Shown here: piece by piece, positions 47,782 through 60,175 of the stretch
How positions within the stretch are numbered: position 1 is the stretch's first letter
Layout: each line of letters opens with the position of its first letter
Assembly: GCA_963969395.1 (NCBI GenBank)
Contig: OZ017795.1
Span: 13,082,001-13,146,000 of the forward strand
Length of the DNA: 64,000 bases
DNA from: Pseudoscleropodium purum
Lineage: Eukaryota > Streptophyta > Bryopsida > Hypnales > Brachytheciaceae
Reading direction: 5' to 3'
The notes under the pieces: generated by a model
Seen by the model: only the letters and a program-made list of their open reading frames with translations
Databases searched by the model: none
Told to the model about the DNA's origin: nothing
Made by a program: the position numbers and the translations under genes

Positions 47782-49261
47782 GCAAGCATCTGCAAATTCT
47801 TTCTTGTTTAGATCACTATTTGTGGTCAGTCAATATGTGTAGCTCATTCAACAACATTGATGCAGATCGTTAGGATCTGTGAAGCCATTGTCCTCTCCCC
47901 CCTGTATTAACGTATTAACCCTCAAGTTTTGGGTGTAATTTGAAAATAGAAGACCTCATATTTGGTCAAATTAAATTTATTCCTCATTAGCAACTTTGGA
48001 ACTTATTCTCACTTGCACCGTGTCTCGGTACACATACCTTAAAGTCTTGACATGCAACATCATTCTGATTATGGTACCTCAAGAAGTTTCAAGTTCGAAT
48101 CTAATTTATCATTTCAGATACAGTTTGAAACTACTGCAGTTTCAGATGCAACTACCTAGTATTCGATTTTTTCAATTTTCATCTGCTATTAATCATTTTA
48201 CTGTAACATGTATTGAAGCATTTAATTGAATCTCTTACATTTCATGCACCAAAGTTTCAGAAATGAAAATGGAGTGGAAATTTCCAAGACCTAATAATCA
48301 GCTTCTCTCTCCACTCCCTTAGAACCATCTGTGAATCTCTACCCCAATCCATACAGCAGACTCCAACAAGGATCACATGAAATATATAAGCTTAGGTGTA
48401 AATGAAGAGTATCAGACTGATCAAGTCCTGTGACTCCCAAGGAGAAATACAAAATAAATAGGAAAAAATGGAAACAGTCCTGTCTGTGAAAGCTTCATAT
48501 GCCTATTGAAATCAAATGAAACCATTTGATCTTGAAAGTCATGTAAGCTTGAGACAGGCTTGAGACAGGCTTGAGACAGGCCAAGTGACGAACTCATGTG
48601 TTATTCCACATGCAATCCTAATTGCACAGCTTATACAAAGAACGCTGAAAGTGAGATCATTCATGGCACCCACCTCTTAAAGAACAACTCTCTTAGCCTA
48701 GCAAAGAGAATTACTCCAAAACAAATCTGTTTGGGGTATTTAAAGGACTAATAAAATTGACAAAGCAAAACATTCATAACTTTACGAACAGTGAACAACC
48801 AGCGTGTAAGCCAATGCGAATGAGAAATGGTTAAACTCCGTTCATCTCTTCTCTGATATTTACAGTGCATATTCGGGAACTATCTTCTCGCTAGAAACCT
48901 CAGATCACTCCTACCATGCATTGCATTACGTTCAGGCACTACATGTCAATTTTTGTCTACTCTTCAAAAGCTTGACATTCAGATTCTAGAAATCTATAGG
49001 TTTGTAAGATTTGATGAAGAAAAACTAGCTATCCAACTAACCATTTCGCATTGCTTAGCGCGGAAAAGGGTTATACAGTTTCTAAAATTTTGCCGTATGA
49101 AAGTGGAAAGCTGGACACAGCTGGAAGAACTATGTTACTCTAACCAAAAGACATGAGAACTGGGAAAGCACAGGAGTACGTCAGAAGAGGACGAACTCCA
49201 GAAAGGTACGCCCGCACAATCCCGTCTCAACCCCCTTGGTAGGGCTATGCGCAAAGCCCTA
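47782..49261. other. Convergent intergenic space between kelch (+) and PRP40C (-)
   Basis: Contains the 3' UTRs of both genes and the 11-bp tandem repeat. No coding signal on either strand. The 3' UTRs could overlap or lie close, since only 1.48 kb separates the stop codons. Confidence 0.5.
48547..48579 (+). repeat. 11-bp tandem repeat, 3 perfect copies
   Basis: GCTTGAGACAG occurs three times head to tail in the interval between the convergent kelch and PRP40C genes. Slippage-prone; no function suggested. Confidence 0.9.
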
Positions 49262-52200
49262 TTACCGCCGAATACGTCTGCCTGGTGACCGTCTGCCTGG
49301 AGACCTTCTGAGTGGCGACCTCCTGACTGGAGATGACCTTCGTCCTGGTGAACGTGATCTGTGGTCAGAAGAGACTCTTGGGGGGGTCAAACCCCTTCCG
49401 CTAGCAGATAAGTGATTATCCTCCCTGCTGGTTGCATTGGTCGCCTTCATTCGACGTAGCACATCATCTGCATGCTTTCGCCACAATGACTCCCGCTCTC
49501 GCCGGGGCATTTTGCTGTAACGAGGGTCTGCCTTTACGAGCTTCTTAGCTTCGTGATAGGAATTGAGCGCGTTCTTACCCTCGTCCTTGTGCTTAGCAGT
49601 ACCTTCTGGAGTGATCACTTCCGAAAGAAGAGCCCGAAAATCTCGTACACAACGCTGCCCAACCATTTCACCAGTCAGACAAGTAGATGTACTTAAAAGG
49701 TAAGCTATGCAAATCGGATTGATATCAGAAGACCATGATACGCAGCATAGTCCGAATAGAAGTATTGGACCAAATCGAGTGGAATCAGAGGCATACACTA
49801 TATAGTCCATCAATATGCGCCCGAAAAATCCGTTCTTTCTCTGCAGCATCCATGTCAGGATTGGAAGCCCGGCCCAAGGAATCCTTCTCCAGCTTTGATC
49901 GAGCTTCAGCCCAAGACGTCTGTATCAGCAGAACACAGGCCAAACCATCAACTGCAAGAAAAAACTACAAAATGTAACCTACTCGAAAAGTGTTTATATC
50001 ATTGTGAATAGGAAGAGAGCAAAATAGAAAGCCAAAGCGGTTCACCTCAGCATCCTTGATCTTCTCAGTCAGAAGAGCTTGAAAAGCTGTTGAAGCATCT
50101 TTTCGTCGAGCTTTTACACGCACTCGTTCAAGCTCTTGTTCCTCGCGCTCCTTGCGCTTGCGTGCTTCTCGTTCCTTCTCTCTCAATTTATCCTGTAACA
50201 ATTCCACTGTGAGAATTCTGGTGATATTTTAGATTTCCATCATGGAACACTCGGAACCAGATCAACAGCACCACGAATGGTAACCAGCAAGATCATTGCA
50301 ATCTATGAGCCAGACCATAATTCAGATAATCGTCGAGAGGTAACAACGCCCTACAAACACGGAAGTGAGCTGACCTCCTCTTCCTTTTTCGCTTTTGCTG
50401 CTCTCTCCACTTCTAACTCTGCTGCTCTCAATTCTGCAATGATGGCATCAAACAACCCCTCCCTCTCTTCCCGCTGTACAAGATTGTAGCGAGGATCAGA
50501 TCGTATGTTTTCTTTCACCTGAATCATGTCAAAACAACTCCAACAAATGAATAAACCAAAGCAAAACTTGTTTAAGTATTCATACCAGAAAAATCATATC
50601 AGGGTGTCATTACAACAGGATCACAACATTCTCGAAATTAAAAACCATACCCACAATCTTCATATTCATTTCTGTAATAGAACTCCAATGACCCTCCAAT
50701 ATTAGAGACCAATCACAGCTTATAACATGAAATATGACCACATGAAATCTTTGCTATCTGAAACTCAATATACCTTAGACCAACGACTGGTCGAACTGAT
50801 TTCGCCCATCTCAGATAATAGAGATCGAAAGCCAGCCACAGCAGCTGCACGCTCAGCTCTCATCTTCTCCTCCTCGGCCTTTCTCAGTGGTCCAACCCTG
50901 CAAACCAACATGATCAACTTAGCATCGCCAATTTGAAGTATTTTTCTATTAGCCATTTAGTATGTCACAATATACCAGGCAGTGCAACATCTAGCACAAT
51001 ACCGTCAACTGGTGATCCGCAAGTCTCGAAAGCATGATACGATACTCTAGTAATCTAGATATAAAGTTGGCATGAAATCTGGAGCAAAAATAATATATGT
51101 TATAATCAGTAGGCAGAGCCTACAAACAACTGAAATGAAGAGAGGAAGGAAAGAGGATGAACACGCGGCGTCCTGACGAGGATTGAAGCAAGGACCAAAC
51201 TTACTCCTACGTAGTGAAACAAAGATTACCGCAGTATTCCACATTGAATAACCCTATAGCTGACAGTTAACAAACTCTATAGACGTCCATATTCTCCAAA
51301 TAATTTACGTGCTGAATTTTATTAATCCCGGAAAACTCGTACTGAACCCATATCCAGGTAGTTTGCCACACCACTCTAAACTTTACACCCAATTACTCGC
51401 AAATGTCTGAACGACGCATGTCCAAAGCCAACGCTAAAAGATAGTCACAAGATTTAGGGCTGGTGCTGCTAAAAACACCTTACAAAGAGAGAGAGCGTTG
51501 CCCCTCGTCAGAAGGTGTTCACTGCTACAAGCTGTATCATAATAAATACTGGAGTGTGAAAAAGTAAGGGTAACAGGAGATTCAAGTTGCTCCAATGGTG
51601 GACGAAAATCGCAATGAAAGGGAAATTTATACCTGATGCCACACAAGCCTCGGCGACATCGCAAAGTGGGTCAGGATTCACCTTGAAAAGATTGCTTCTT
51701 TAACATCCACATAAACATTAAGCCACATATCACGTCAGCCAACCACTCACATTTTTTCCGTCTCCTGCTAACGTGACTATTTACTATGGAGGATCGATCC
51801 ACCTATAAAGTCCCAAGGCGAGAGGAGAATGACATTTGATCGTTTATCATCTCATTTTAAACAGACGATGATAGCAGATAGTTATGTTCTCCAGTCCAAA
51901 ACCAAGGTGGTCTTTAACATCAAAACGATGTACACTTCCAGGACTTTGCAGAAAACCCCATTGATGGTTCAGAAATGTCGCCATCTCAATCAGGTCAAAA
52001 TCTGACATGCATAATTTGGAAGTTCAGATATTGATTCCGCTTTCAGTATGATATCAGAAGCAATCTCAGCACACCAAATAATGCCAGGACATTAAAGACA
52101 AGGTTCTCTCGCAATTGTAGATAGAGAGAAAATCTCCTAATTGATGATGGCCCATGCGAACAGAAGCTTAGGGTACAAGCATAATCTTGAGCAACCACTC

Positions 52201-55200
52201 ATTGGGAAAAGGAACCACATCAATAAACGGCAGAAAGACATCAACAAACCTTTCATTCAGTAAGGATTCTCGATCCTTTCGCTCCAAAGCTTCAAAGCGA
52301 GGGTCTTCGCCCCATTTCTTGGCAAAACTGTCGAATGTAGTAGAATGCGAGATGTCCTGCATAACAATGTCACAAAACCATCAAGAGAAAAGACTGCATG
52401 ATAAAGAGCTGCCTCTAAACGTCGACAATCTGGATTTCATCCTAAAAAATCTACCCAAGATGAAGGCACTCTTAAATACTTTCGGAGTAAAACTTACACT
52501 GCGAAACCCTACCTTCAAGAACAATCTGTAGTAGAGGATTCAGAGTTGCTCTAAGGGATGGATCGGACTTTCAATCAAAAAGCTTTTTTTAGAGCTCAAG
52601 AATTGCAATTGATCCCATTAAGACTAGGGTTACTAAAACGGTGACTTTTGGGGGGTTGCAACCTACCAGAAGGCTGCAGTAAGCAGACAACTGAGCTTAA
52701 ACATGAGAAGCCATATCTCTGCAGATTGCTGAAAAGACCAAAATTGTATAAGGACCAATTCAAAGCTGCAATGATTCAGTTGAGCAAAGCAAGAGAGACA
52801 ACCCGTCTGTCACTAGTACTCACTCCACAAACAGGTGGAATTTCATCAAGGTATGAGGAATAAGACATAATCGTTACAGATTATAGAGAAGACGCTGAAG
52901 ACTTAACGGGTTAAAACTATATTTTTGATAGTACATAAAAATCTTCACTCAAATGAAAATACCATAGAACCGTTAAATCCTGAACCAGATGAACTAAAAT
53001 CGGATTTTATGTAAAATGCTAAGGATAGGACTGATGGAATAACAAGATGCACTGTACATGAGTCGTAGATATGACGGTATTGCCACTAGTTCTTAGTAAA
53101 CCACTACACCAGAGATTCATTGAATCAGACTTCAACATTGGCTCTCGTAATGCAGTACAGAGGAAGGAAAATGCAATAATATAAAGAGGAGCAAATCCTC
53201 AAAGCTGACTGCATAGAAACTAAAACTATGAGCGGATCCAACCCTATCAACCCTAGTTTGTCCTTAAAGAATACGAAGAAATATACTATGGAAAAAAAAC
53301 ACGGAACAAGAACAACCTAGGGTGAGACGACTTGGCCATTACCTCGTAAAAGCACATACGACAGGAGAACATTCAGTACGGACAGCTCAAGTTCCATGAA
53401 TTATAAAAGCAAGCACATCAACAAGACCAAAAAAATGACGTTAAGAAAATCTCCTGAAGATTTGTAGATCTTAGTAGGCGACAAAGACAAGAAAAAATAA
53501 GATACAATTAGAAGAAAACCTTTGAAGCTTCCTCCAAAAGTTGCTTAAACCCTTCTATGGCAGCCTTCTGTGCAGCGCGCTTCTCCCTTCGCTCAACGTC
53601 CGCCCTAGTTCGTACGTAATGCTCAAAAATGGACCGCCGCTCTGTATGGCTCGGAATAGCCTGCACGAAAAGACAAGTAGTTGAACAGCATGTCCAATAA
53701 TGGAATATGGTAGAACAAACAACTCCATAACCTTGTTGCATTATACTCAGTCCTCAATTTAATCCTACTCTGGTAAACCAAATACAGAATTGCACCTGTC
53801 GCCAGTTCCAGCAAACAAAACATACTCAGCCTCAAATAGGAGCAAAGAGAATCTTCATGTCACTAGCAACCACAAGCTACACTGCTTTGAAGACAATAGC
53901 AACAGACCGGCGTTCACTCGCCAATGAGTTGGCAATTAAAATGCTTTGCCTGTCATTCCCATTTCGATCCTCACATCTGCCCTTAACAATTATGTCACCT
54001 GAACAGTTAAATGGGTAATCTGACCCACACATTGATTATCTGCATCGTTTTGAAAATTGATAAAGGATTTGCATGTCTGAGAATTGGATATTCATCACGA
54101 ATCACTTATCAATGATAGACTTGAATTAGATGAGTGAATGATTAAACCTTGCAACATGCAAAGAGTAGAGTGCCATATACTATTAAAGAACAAGTTCGCA
54201 TCATACGAAGACAACGCACATACCTTAAATCGTGGATCGAATATAATTTTAGGTAGCTCCTTCTCCCATTTTGAAAATGGAGCCACACCCTTCTCTTTCA
54301 ACATTTCCTGCAGTAACATAAAACGCTTAGCACAGCGGATCTAAGATAATCGAATTCTGGGAAGAGAAGCTAATAAATTCATCACAGTCCTTCGCAGGTA
54401 AACTCTCATAACCAACTGGACAAACCATTAATTCACATGGAATTTCAATAATCTATACAACAAGGACATAGATAGACACACCTGGACCTTCTACTGACAA
54501 CCACTGAAAGTGCGTTTCTGGTCAAGCGTCAGTGTCAAAAGTAGCTGTGCAATCAAGAGGGAACCAAAGCATGATATAAGACACAAAAAGTCACGAAATT
54601 CACAATCCATAACCAAATGGTCCTCGCAAGAACAAATCTTACCTTAAATTCATTAACCTTCTGCTCCTTGGTTGGCTCTGGGTCCTCCTCGTCACTCTCA
54701 GATGATTCGTCTGAGGAAGCATGATCACCTTTGTGGAGCTTCTCTTTGGTCCCCTCAACCCCCAACCCCTTTCCATTACTAACATCAACTGGCGCTACAC
54801 CATTTGCAGCAGTTAATACTAGAGCATTTCCAGTTGCTGGAGAAACCGTCACTGGAGCACCTGAATCTTGCAGTTTCTTCTTAATGAGGTCTAAAGCAGA
54901 ATTAGCAACAGTCTTGTGCCCTATTGATTCCCGACCACCCGTTATTGCCGCGGGTACATTAAGTGTAAAAGACACAGGGCTCTTCTCCACCGTAGAAATT
55001 CCAGTTGGAACGTTCTCCACTGCAGGTTTAGCAGCAGCCTCTTCTTGTTTCTTGCGAAGTTCTGCAACCTCGGGAGGTATTTGCCAACAGCTTGCCTACA
55101 AATTGGAGTCTAACACACTCAGCAGCGAAACCAGTGTGTTTATTCAGGACCCAAATCTATAAATTACTATTTAAATCCACAATAAAGGACTATTTCCCAT

Positions 55201-57339
55201 TAAACAAAATTAAAATCTCACGGCATACCAATGACCACAGATCATGCAAAATAAGAATATTTCTTATAATTTAACTTCGTTAACATACTACTTCACTTCA
55301 AAAAATACCTTCTACATATGCTTAATTCAACTGAACGAAACTCTCCAACACGTTGAATTATATGAACTGCTTAAATCACATACCTGTGTTTTAGTATTAT
55401 AGTAATACTTTTTGTTATCGTCCGTTGTCACTAACGCCCAGTCAGTTGAACTTAGACGTTCCCTGTACCACATCAAAGCAAGCAATCAGTACTTCATGAC
55501 AAAAAAAACTTTAAAAACCTATACAAAGCATTCTGTACTCAAGGTGTAAGTTTGACACTATTTGAAAGTGAAAATTCAATACAGCTATATATGGAATCTG
55601 CATGCGCAACCACCTGGAACACTAGTTTCTCAGGCTTACAAAAAAGTGTAGCATCCTTGAACAATAGCCAGAAATGAAAAGACTAGTAAGAAAGGCACAA
55701 CATTGCAATATGATTGCACATGCACATCTAGTGGGAGCCGACCAGCAAGGGCACTCAGTACCAGATATTCAGAGATATGTAGGCATCAGCATAACTCTCC
55801 GGTGCAAAAGGCAGATAACATCCTGGAAGTCCTCACTCACCAAGAGACAGGCGTGGGCTGAGTTGTCACCTTAGCTGCCTGCACATTTTGAAAAAGAACA
55901 TGTCAAGGAATATCAACATGCCATCCGTACCTGAAAAGAAAGGAACTGAAACGCAACCCCATGCACATCAACTTTACAAGACATTGTTCAAAGATGATTA
56001 GACATAATTAGAAGCCAGCCTGCAGACATGAATAGGACATATCACCTTCAAACTTCAAATTTGGAAGACAAGAGAAGCCCTGCCATGTTACCTCCCCTTT
56101 GAAACCTTCTGGTCGAGTGTAAGTAGACTCAGCAGTGACAGAATTATAATAGTAAACTGCTCCCTTATCCGTCTTATGAGCTGTCCACATATCTGCAGGA
56201 TCGACAGCCGGACCCTTCTCTCCCTTTCGACCGGGCAGATTTAAATCTTTCTCTGAAAAAGGTACTGAACCTGCATTACTGACGGTTGCGGTCCTGTTCC
56301 CTGGATCAGCAGCGGTCATCCCAGCAGGCATCACAGCTGACGTTCCAGGAGGTCCTTGTACCCACATCACAGGACGCTGAGAAACTTGACCGGGCATCGC
56401 AAAACCTGGTGCAACTCCTGAAGCAGGTCCTCCTAGCATCCCATTGGAAGGTGGTCCCAAAGGACGCATCTGCCCCTGGAAAGGTCCTGGGTAATTCCCA
56501 GGATAGTGCAAATACGGAGGACGCTGGAAATGTTGGGCGGGCTGCATCCAGGGGGGGCCCATTTGTTGAAGAGGCCCTGCCCCAACATTAGGTGGGTATC
56601 CTTGATACGAGGGCTGTTGAGCGGGCACACCATTATTTGGAGGTAATCCAGAGGACACCGGAGGTGGTGGTGCCGCCATCCCTGGCCTTGGAACTTCGTT
56701 GACACTAGGCCTTGCCCCACCGGCTATGGGTCCAGAGTTTAAGGCGGTTTGCTGAGGAGGCCATCTAGTCCCCGGATGTGCATTCGGAGACATACCAAAA
56801 CTTGGTTGCGATTGAGAAGGAGGACCACCATATTGACTACCTGGTGCCGTGGCAGGAGCAATTACCTGTAGCAATGTCGATTCCACGAAAAAGATGGCCA
56901 GAACTTGAGTCAAAGCAATATTTTAGGAAATTGACCCAGGAAACAAGAATTTGATTGGTTATGAAACCAAAGCCACCTCCTCAGACGTTTTCAAATAGAA
57001 TCTTACCGTGCGATACAGTTCTCTATTTCTGAGAGGAAACACAATAAAGAAACAAATGGCACTAATGCTGGCATCACCATCCCTCAGGAATCGAACATAA
57101 GATAAAACGGATAAATTTATAAGAACAGTGCGACTTACAGGTCGAGTAGCGGAATTGCTAGCGTTGGGATTTGAGACGGTAGCATTTTGTTGTGCAGCGA
57201 CAGGACCGAAAAGAGGGCCTTGCGGTGGCCCTTGCTGAGGGCTTGAAGCTGAGCTAGACACTCCCCACTGCCCTTGTGTGGGAGCCATAGGCACAGATGT
57301 TGTCTGCAATGCAGATGGCTGCCATGCTGAGGTGGTCAT
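49262..57339 (-). CDS. PRP40C: Pre-mRNA-processing protein 40C (TCERG1/CA150-like), 13 coding exons, about 935 aa
   Basis: WW/FF-domain factor linking the RNA polymerase II C-terminal domain to the spliceosome; nuclear. Exons read downward: 57339-57139, 56865-56092, 55878-55841, 55462-55384, 55095-54643, 54307-54224, 53660-53520, 52356-52250, 50897-50774, 50518-50375, 50192-50046, 49919-49797, 49654-49262. All phases match (2,808 nt). Residues 1-285 are rich in Pro/Gln/Gly/Met. WW1 is about 291-322 (DMWTAHKTDKG, YYYN, TYTRPEGF) and WW2 about 345-371 (DWALV, KKYYYN, CWQIP). An acidic Ser/Glu stretch precedes five FF domains from about 510 to 860 (for example EFKEML...IFEHYV, GFKQLL...LLNERV, GFRSLLSEM, AFQALLTEK, DFRALLSEV...LWRKHADDV). 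The tail is RS-rich (RRSPGRRSPGRR). The paired WW domains and FF spacing fit the plant PRP40C branch better than PRP40A/B. The start ATG lies 9 nt inside its exon, whose acceptor is at 57349-57350. Confidence 0.93.
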
Positions 57340-57348
57340 ATCTTTCCA

Positions 57349-58440
57349 CTGCAAATACCAGCTCCTCGACTAAATCAATAGAAAGGAAAAGGAAACGATC
57401 AGAAAGTCTCGGTTCAGTCAATCAGAAACGATGCTCATTCAAGAAAAAACTCAAGAGCCGTCCCCACTACATCCACCGTTTTAAAATTAATAACTTAGAA
57501 TGATTGAAAGCTTAAGCAGCGCTACTGCCGTCGAACTGTACCAAAATTACAAGAAAATATCGCAGAGAGAATGAAGCAGAAATTCAATTGCCCACAACTT
57601 CACGCCAAATTTCGCGCGAGGAAATAAGGTCGTCCGCGCGCAATTCTAAGGTCATAGTCCGTATAACAGTGCCCAGAATAAAGTGTACCGCTGATCACGT
57701 ATCTCTCGAACGGCACTGTACACCTAACTATATTCCCAAAGGAAATGAAGAGCAAAATTTCTGCGTGAATATTTCCACTAAAATTCAAACTACAATAATC
57801 CAAAGAGTCAATCGCAATGAGGAAGGAAACGAAATAAACCAGAGCCGTACCATCCTCTCGCAAATTCCCATCAAGAAAGCAAGGAGAGAAGAACCCCAAA
57901 ACCCTAATTCCAACAAGAAGTGATTAACGCCTTCACTGCAATGAGTGACCCTAATGCAGAGCCATAAACACTTCTACTTGGTGCACTTATGAAACTCAAA
58001 ACAACCAAATCCATTGCTAACTTCTAATTGACTTCGTATCAGCTCTGCTCTTCATTAAAACTCCATAATTGCATATTAAATGGCAGAACGAGATCATAAC
58101 CCTAATCGAACAATGAAAACACTCACCTAGTCTGTCATCCCAGGCTGCCAATGCTCCACAGAAATACTCAAAATTCTTCGCCTCGTGAATTAAGCAATGA
58201 AATGCAATCTCGCCGCGCTCGTCCAAACGAACTCCAACACCACAGCACGCGCAACCAAGAAATCGTCAAACTGCTTCAAAAGAAGTTCAAAGTGAACGCG
58301 CCAACAACGTGCGGGACGATCGCGAAACGGGAAATCGGAAAATCCAAACACAACAGGATCAAGGAGCAAACGATCGACACGATTCAGGAAAAAGAGGATC
58401 AAGTTAACTTACGTTAGGGCTAGAGCAGTGTCTCACTCGC
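57349..58440 (-). promoter_or_regulatory. PRP40C: PRP40C 5' leader with a probable intron of about 1.06 kb
   Basis: On the minus strand a strong donor (AAC|GTAAGTTAAC) lies at 58,412/58,413 and the acceptor of the first coding exon at 57,349-57,350. This implies a non-coding exon near 58,413-58,440 and a leader intron. Only weak, unsupported ORFs lie between. Leader introns often raise expression in plants; here this is inference. Confidence 0.5.
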
Positions 58441-59109
58441 TCTCTTGGTTACTGCTGGGTTCATCGTTGGCCAGTCCGATGGAGGCCCTCCGGGAACCCG
58501 TGGGGACTAGGCAGGGCTTATACCCGGACCCGGCAGGTCTAGGTACAAAGAATGGAAACGGTATTTGCAATTGATATTTTGTAATTTTCTTTACACATTT
58601 TAATTCTAGAATTAAAAAAGTTTCATCTTTTACCACCAAGCCATGACAAATCAATAAAGGTAGTCATATCTTCTCCAAGAAGCAAAAAAATTTCAAGAAT
58701 GAGAAGTTGGTGAGAGAAATAAAAGGAGCAAATGGGGAGCCATTGTGTATGAAGGTGTGACATTCCTTTTTGATGTGTTAAGCATCAAGAATGGAAACCA
58801 CATAATGGTTTTACGTACTTGTATTGGATGGGTAAGTTTGCATGATTCAATTATCCAATTAAAGAGGCCAAAATCCTTAGGTTGAATCATAACAAGACAA
58901 GTCAAAATCCTTAGCTGTCAACAAAGCAAACTATAGGCAATACAAGGATAAAAATTATTCATGACATCTTCCGGAAGTCCATTTTTTCAACTTTAGAGGA
59001 AATGAATGGGCTAGTTCAATTAACAAGGACTAGGAGCTCTATTTAAGCAAACAACGAATAAGAAAGCACCACACCTCAGATTTCCAATAATCAAAATTAG
59101 AGTGAAGAG

Positions 59110-59610
59110 TGAAGAAGATGTAACTATACACTGAAACTCGCCTGCCACCCCAATTTCCCATTAGTTCCCCCCCTCCTCTCTCAAAAAATTTGTGAGCCGT
59201 TGATTTTTTTGAAAAAAAATGCTTACCCTCAAAATTGACATTGATTTCTCAAAAAATCACAAGATGTTGATCTTGTGAAATTTAATCTGAGCTGTTCAAA
59301 TATAAAATACAAATATTGAATATGAATACGAATACGGTTACTAGATATGAGTACTAAATATGTGTACTGAATACAAATATTGAATACGGGTACTGAATAC
59401 GAATATAGTATTGGATACGGGATCAATTGTCCCATATTGTTTGTCAAGAACTTTGATTCTGAAGATTACAAGAGAGGGGGGGGGGGTGAGATAAAAAAAT
59501 TTAAATCAAATTCTAAATGATAGGTGGGGGTGGTAAAATAAAAAAATTTAAATAAAAATTGAGGGGGGGAGTGCATAGTGACACAAAGTGTCACTATACA
59601 CCTTGAGTGC
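59110..59610 (-). repeat. Dispersed repeat with variable core, copy 3 (inverted)
   Basis: On the minus strand it repeats the parts of 4690-5235: the outer motif near 59,575-59,615, a GAATAC/ATATT array (59,300-59,430), GAGAAATCAATG and GAGAGGAGGGGGGG. G-runs of up to 9 are present near 59,480. Confidence 0.55.
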
Positions 59611-59651
59611 CTAATATTTGAGGAAATTTTTTCTTTAACTACCTTTAAGGT

Positions 59652-59745
59652 GGACATCCATCAAATGCACTAACTCAAAACCACCATCATCACCATTTGT
59701 ACATCTCCAAAATCAATATATACCTATGTAGAAGAAACTATCTCC
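59652..59745 (+). repeat. Dispersed short repeat, copy 2
   Basis: Second copy of the sequence at 22748-22840. The flanks differ, so it is a dispersed element or fragment. Confidence 0.55.
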
Positions 59746-59929
59746 TAAGAATTGTTAGACAAACTATTTCCTTCCCCCCAAATATAAAAACAACAATCAT
59801 CAAATGAAATTAATAAAAACCTAAGACCGCCCTTTTTTGCCATACATTATATATTATTATATATCAATTACATTTTTTATATTAAAAAAAATGTCATTGA
59901 AGAAACAATCATTGTCTACACACACTACA

Positions 59930-59933
<4 letters not shown>

Positions 59934-59986
<53 letters not shown>
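59934..59986 (+). repeat. (AT)n microsatellite, about 26 units
   Basis: An uninterrupted AT/TA dinucleotide run. The ORF across it (IYIYIY) is spurious. Confidence 0.95.
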
Positions 59987-59988
<2 letters not shown>

Positions 59989-60175
59989 ATTTGTAGATAG
60001 AGACCCTCATATACATTCACCATTGATAACCATTGTAAAAGTCAATTAGGTGCATAATACCTCAAAAGATATATGTATTGCTTTAAATTCCTGACTATAG
60101 TTGTTTTTTTGCTAGTATTGATTGCTATTAGTTATGTTTCAACACTGCTTTAATCAATTTTTTAATGTTGCAAAG

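Noticed and set aside
54731..55162. Plus-strand ORF of 143 codons opposite PRP40C exon 5
   Set aside because: Antisense shadow; the minus-strand exon has matching splice sites and phase on both sides.
59837..60049. ORF with IY repeats
   Set aside because: Reads through the AT microsatellite.
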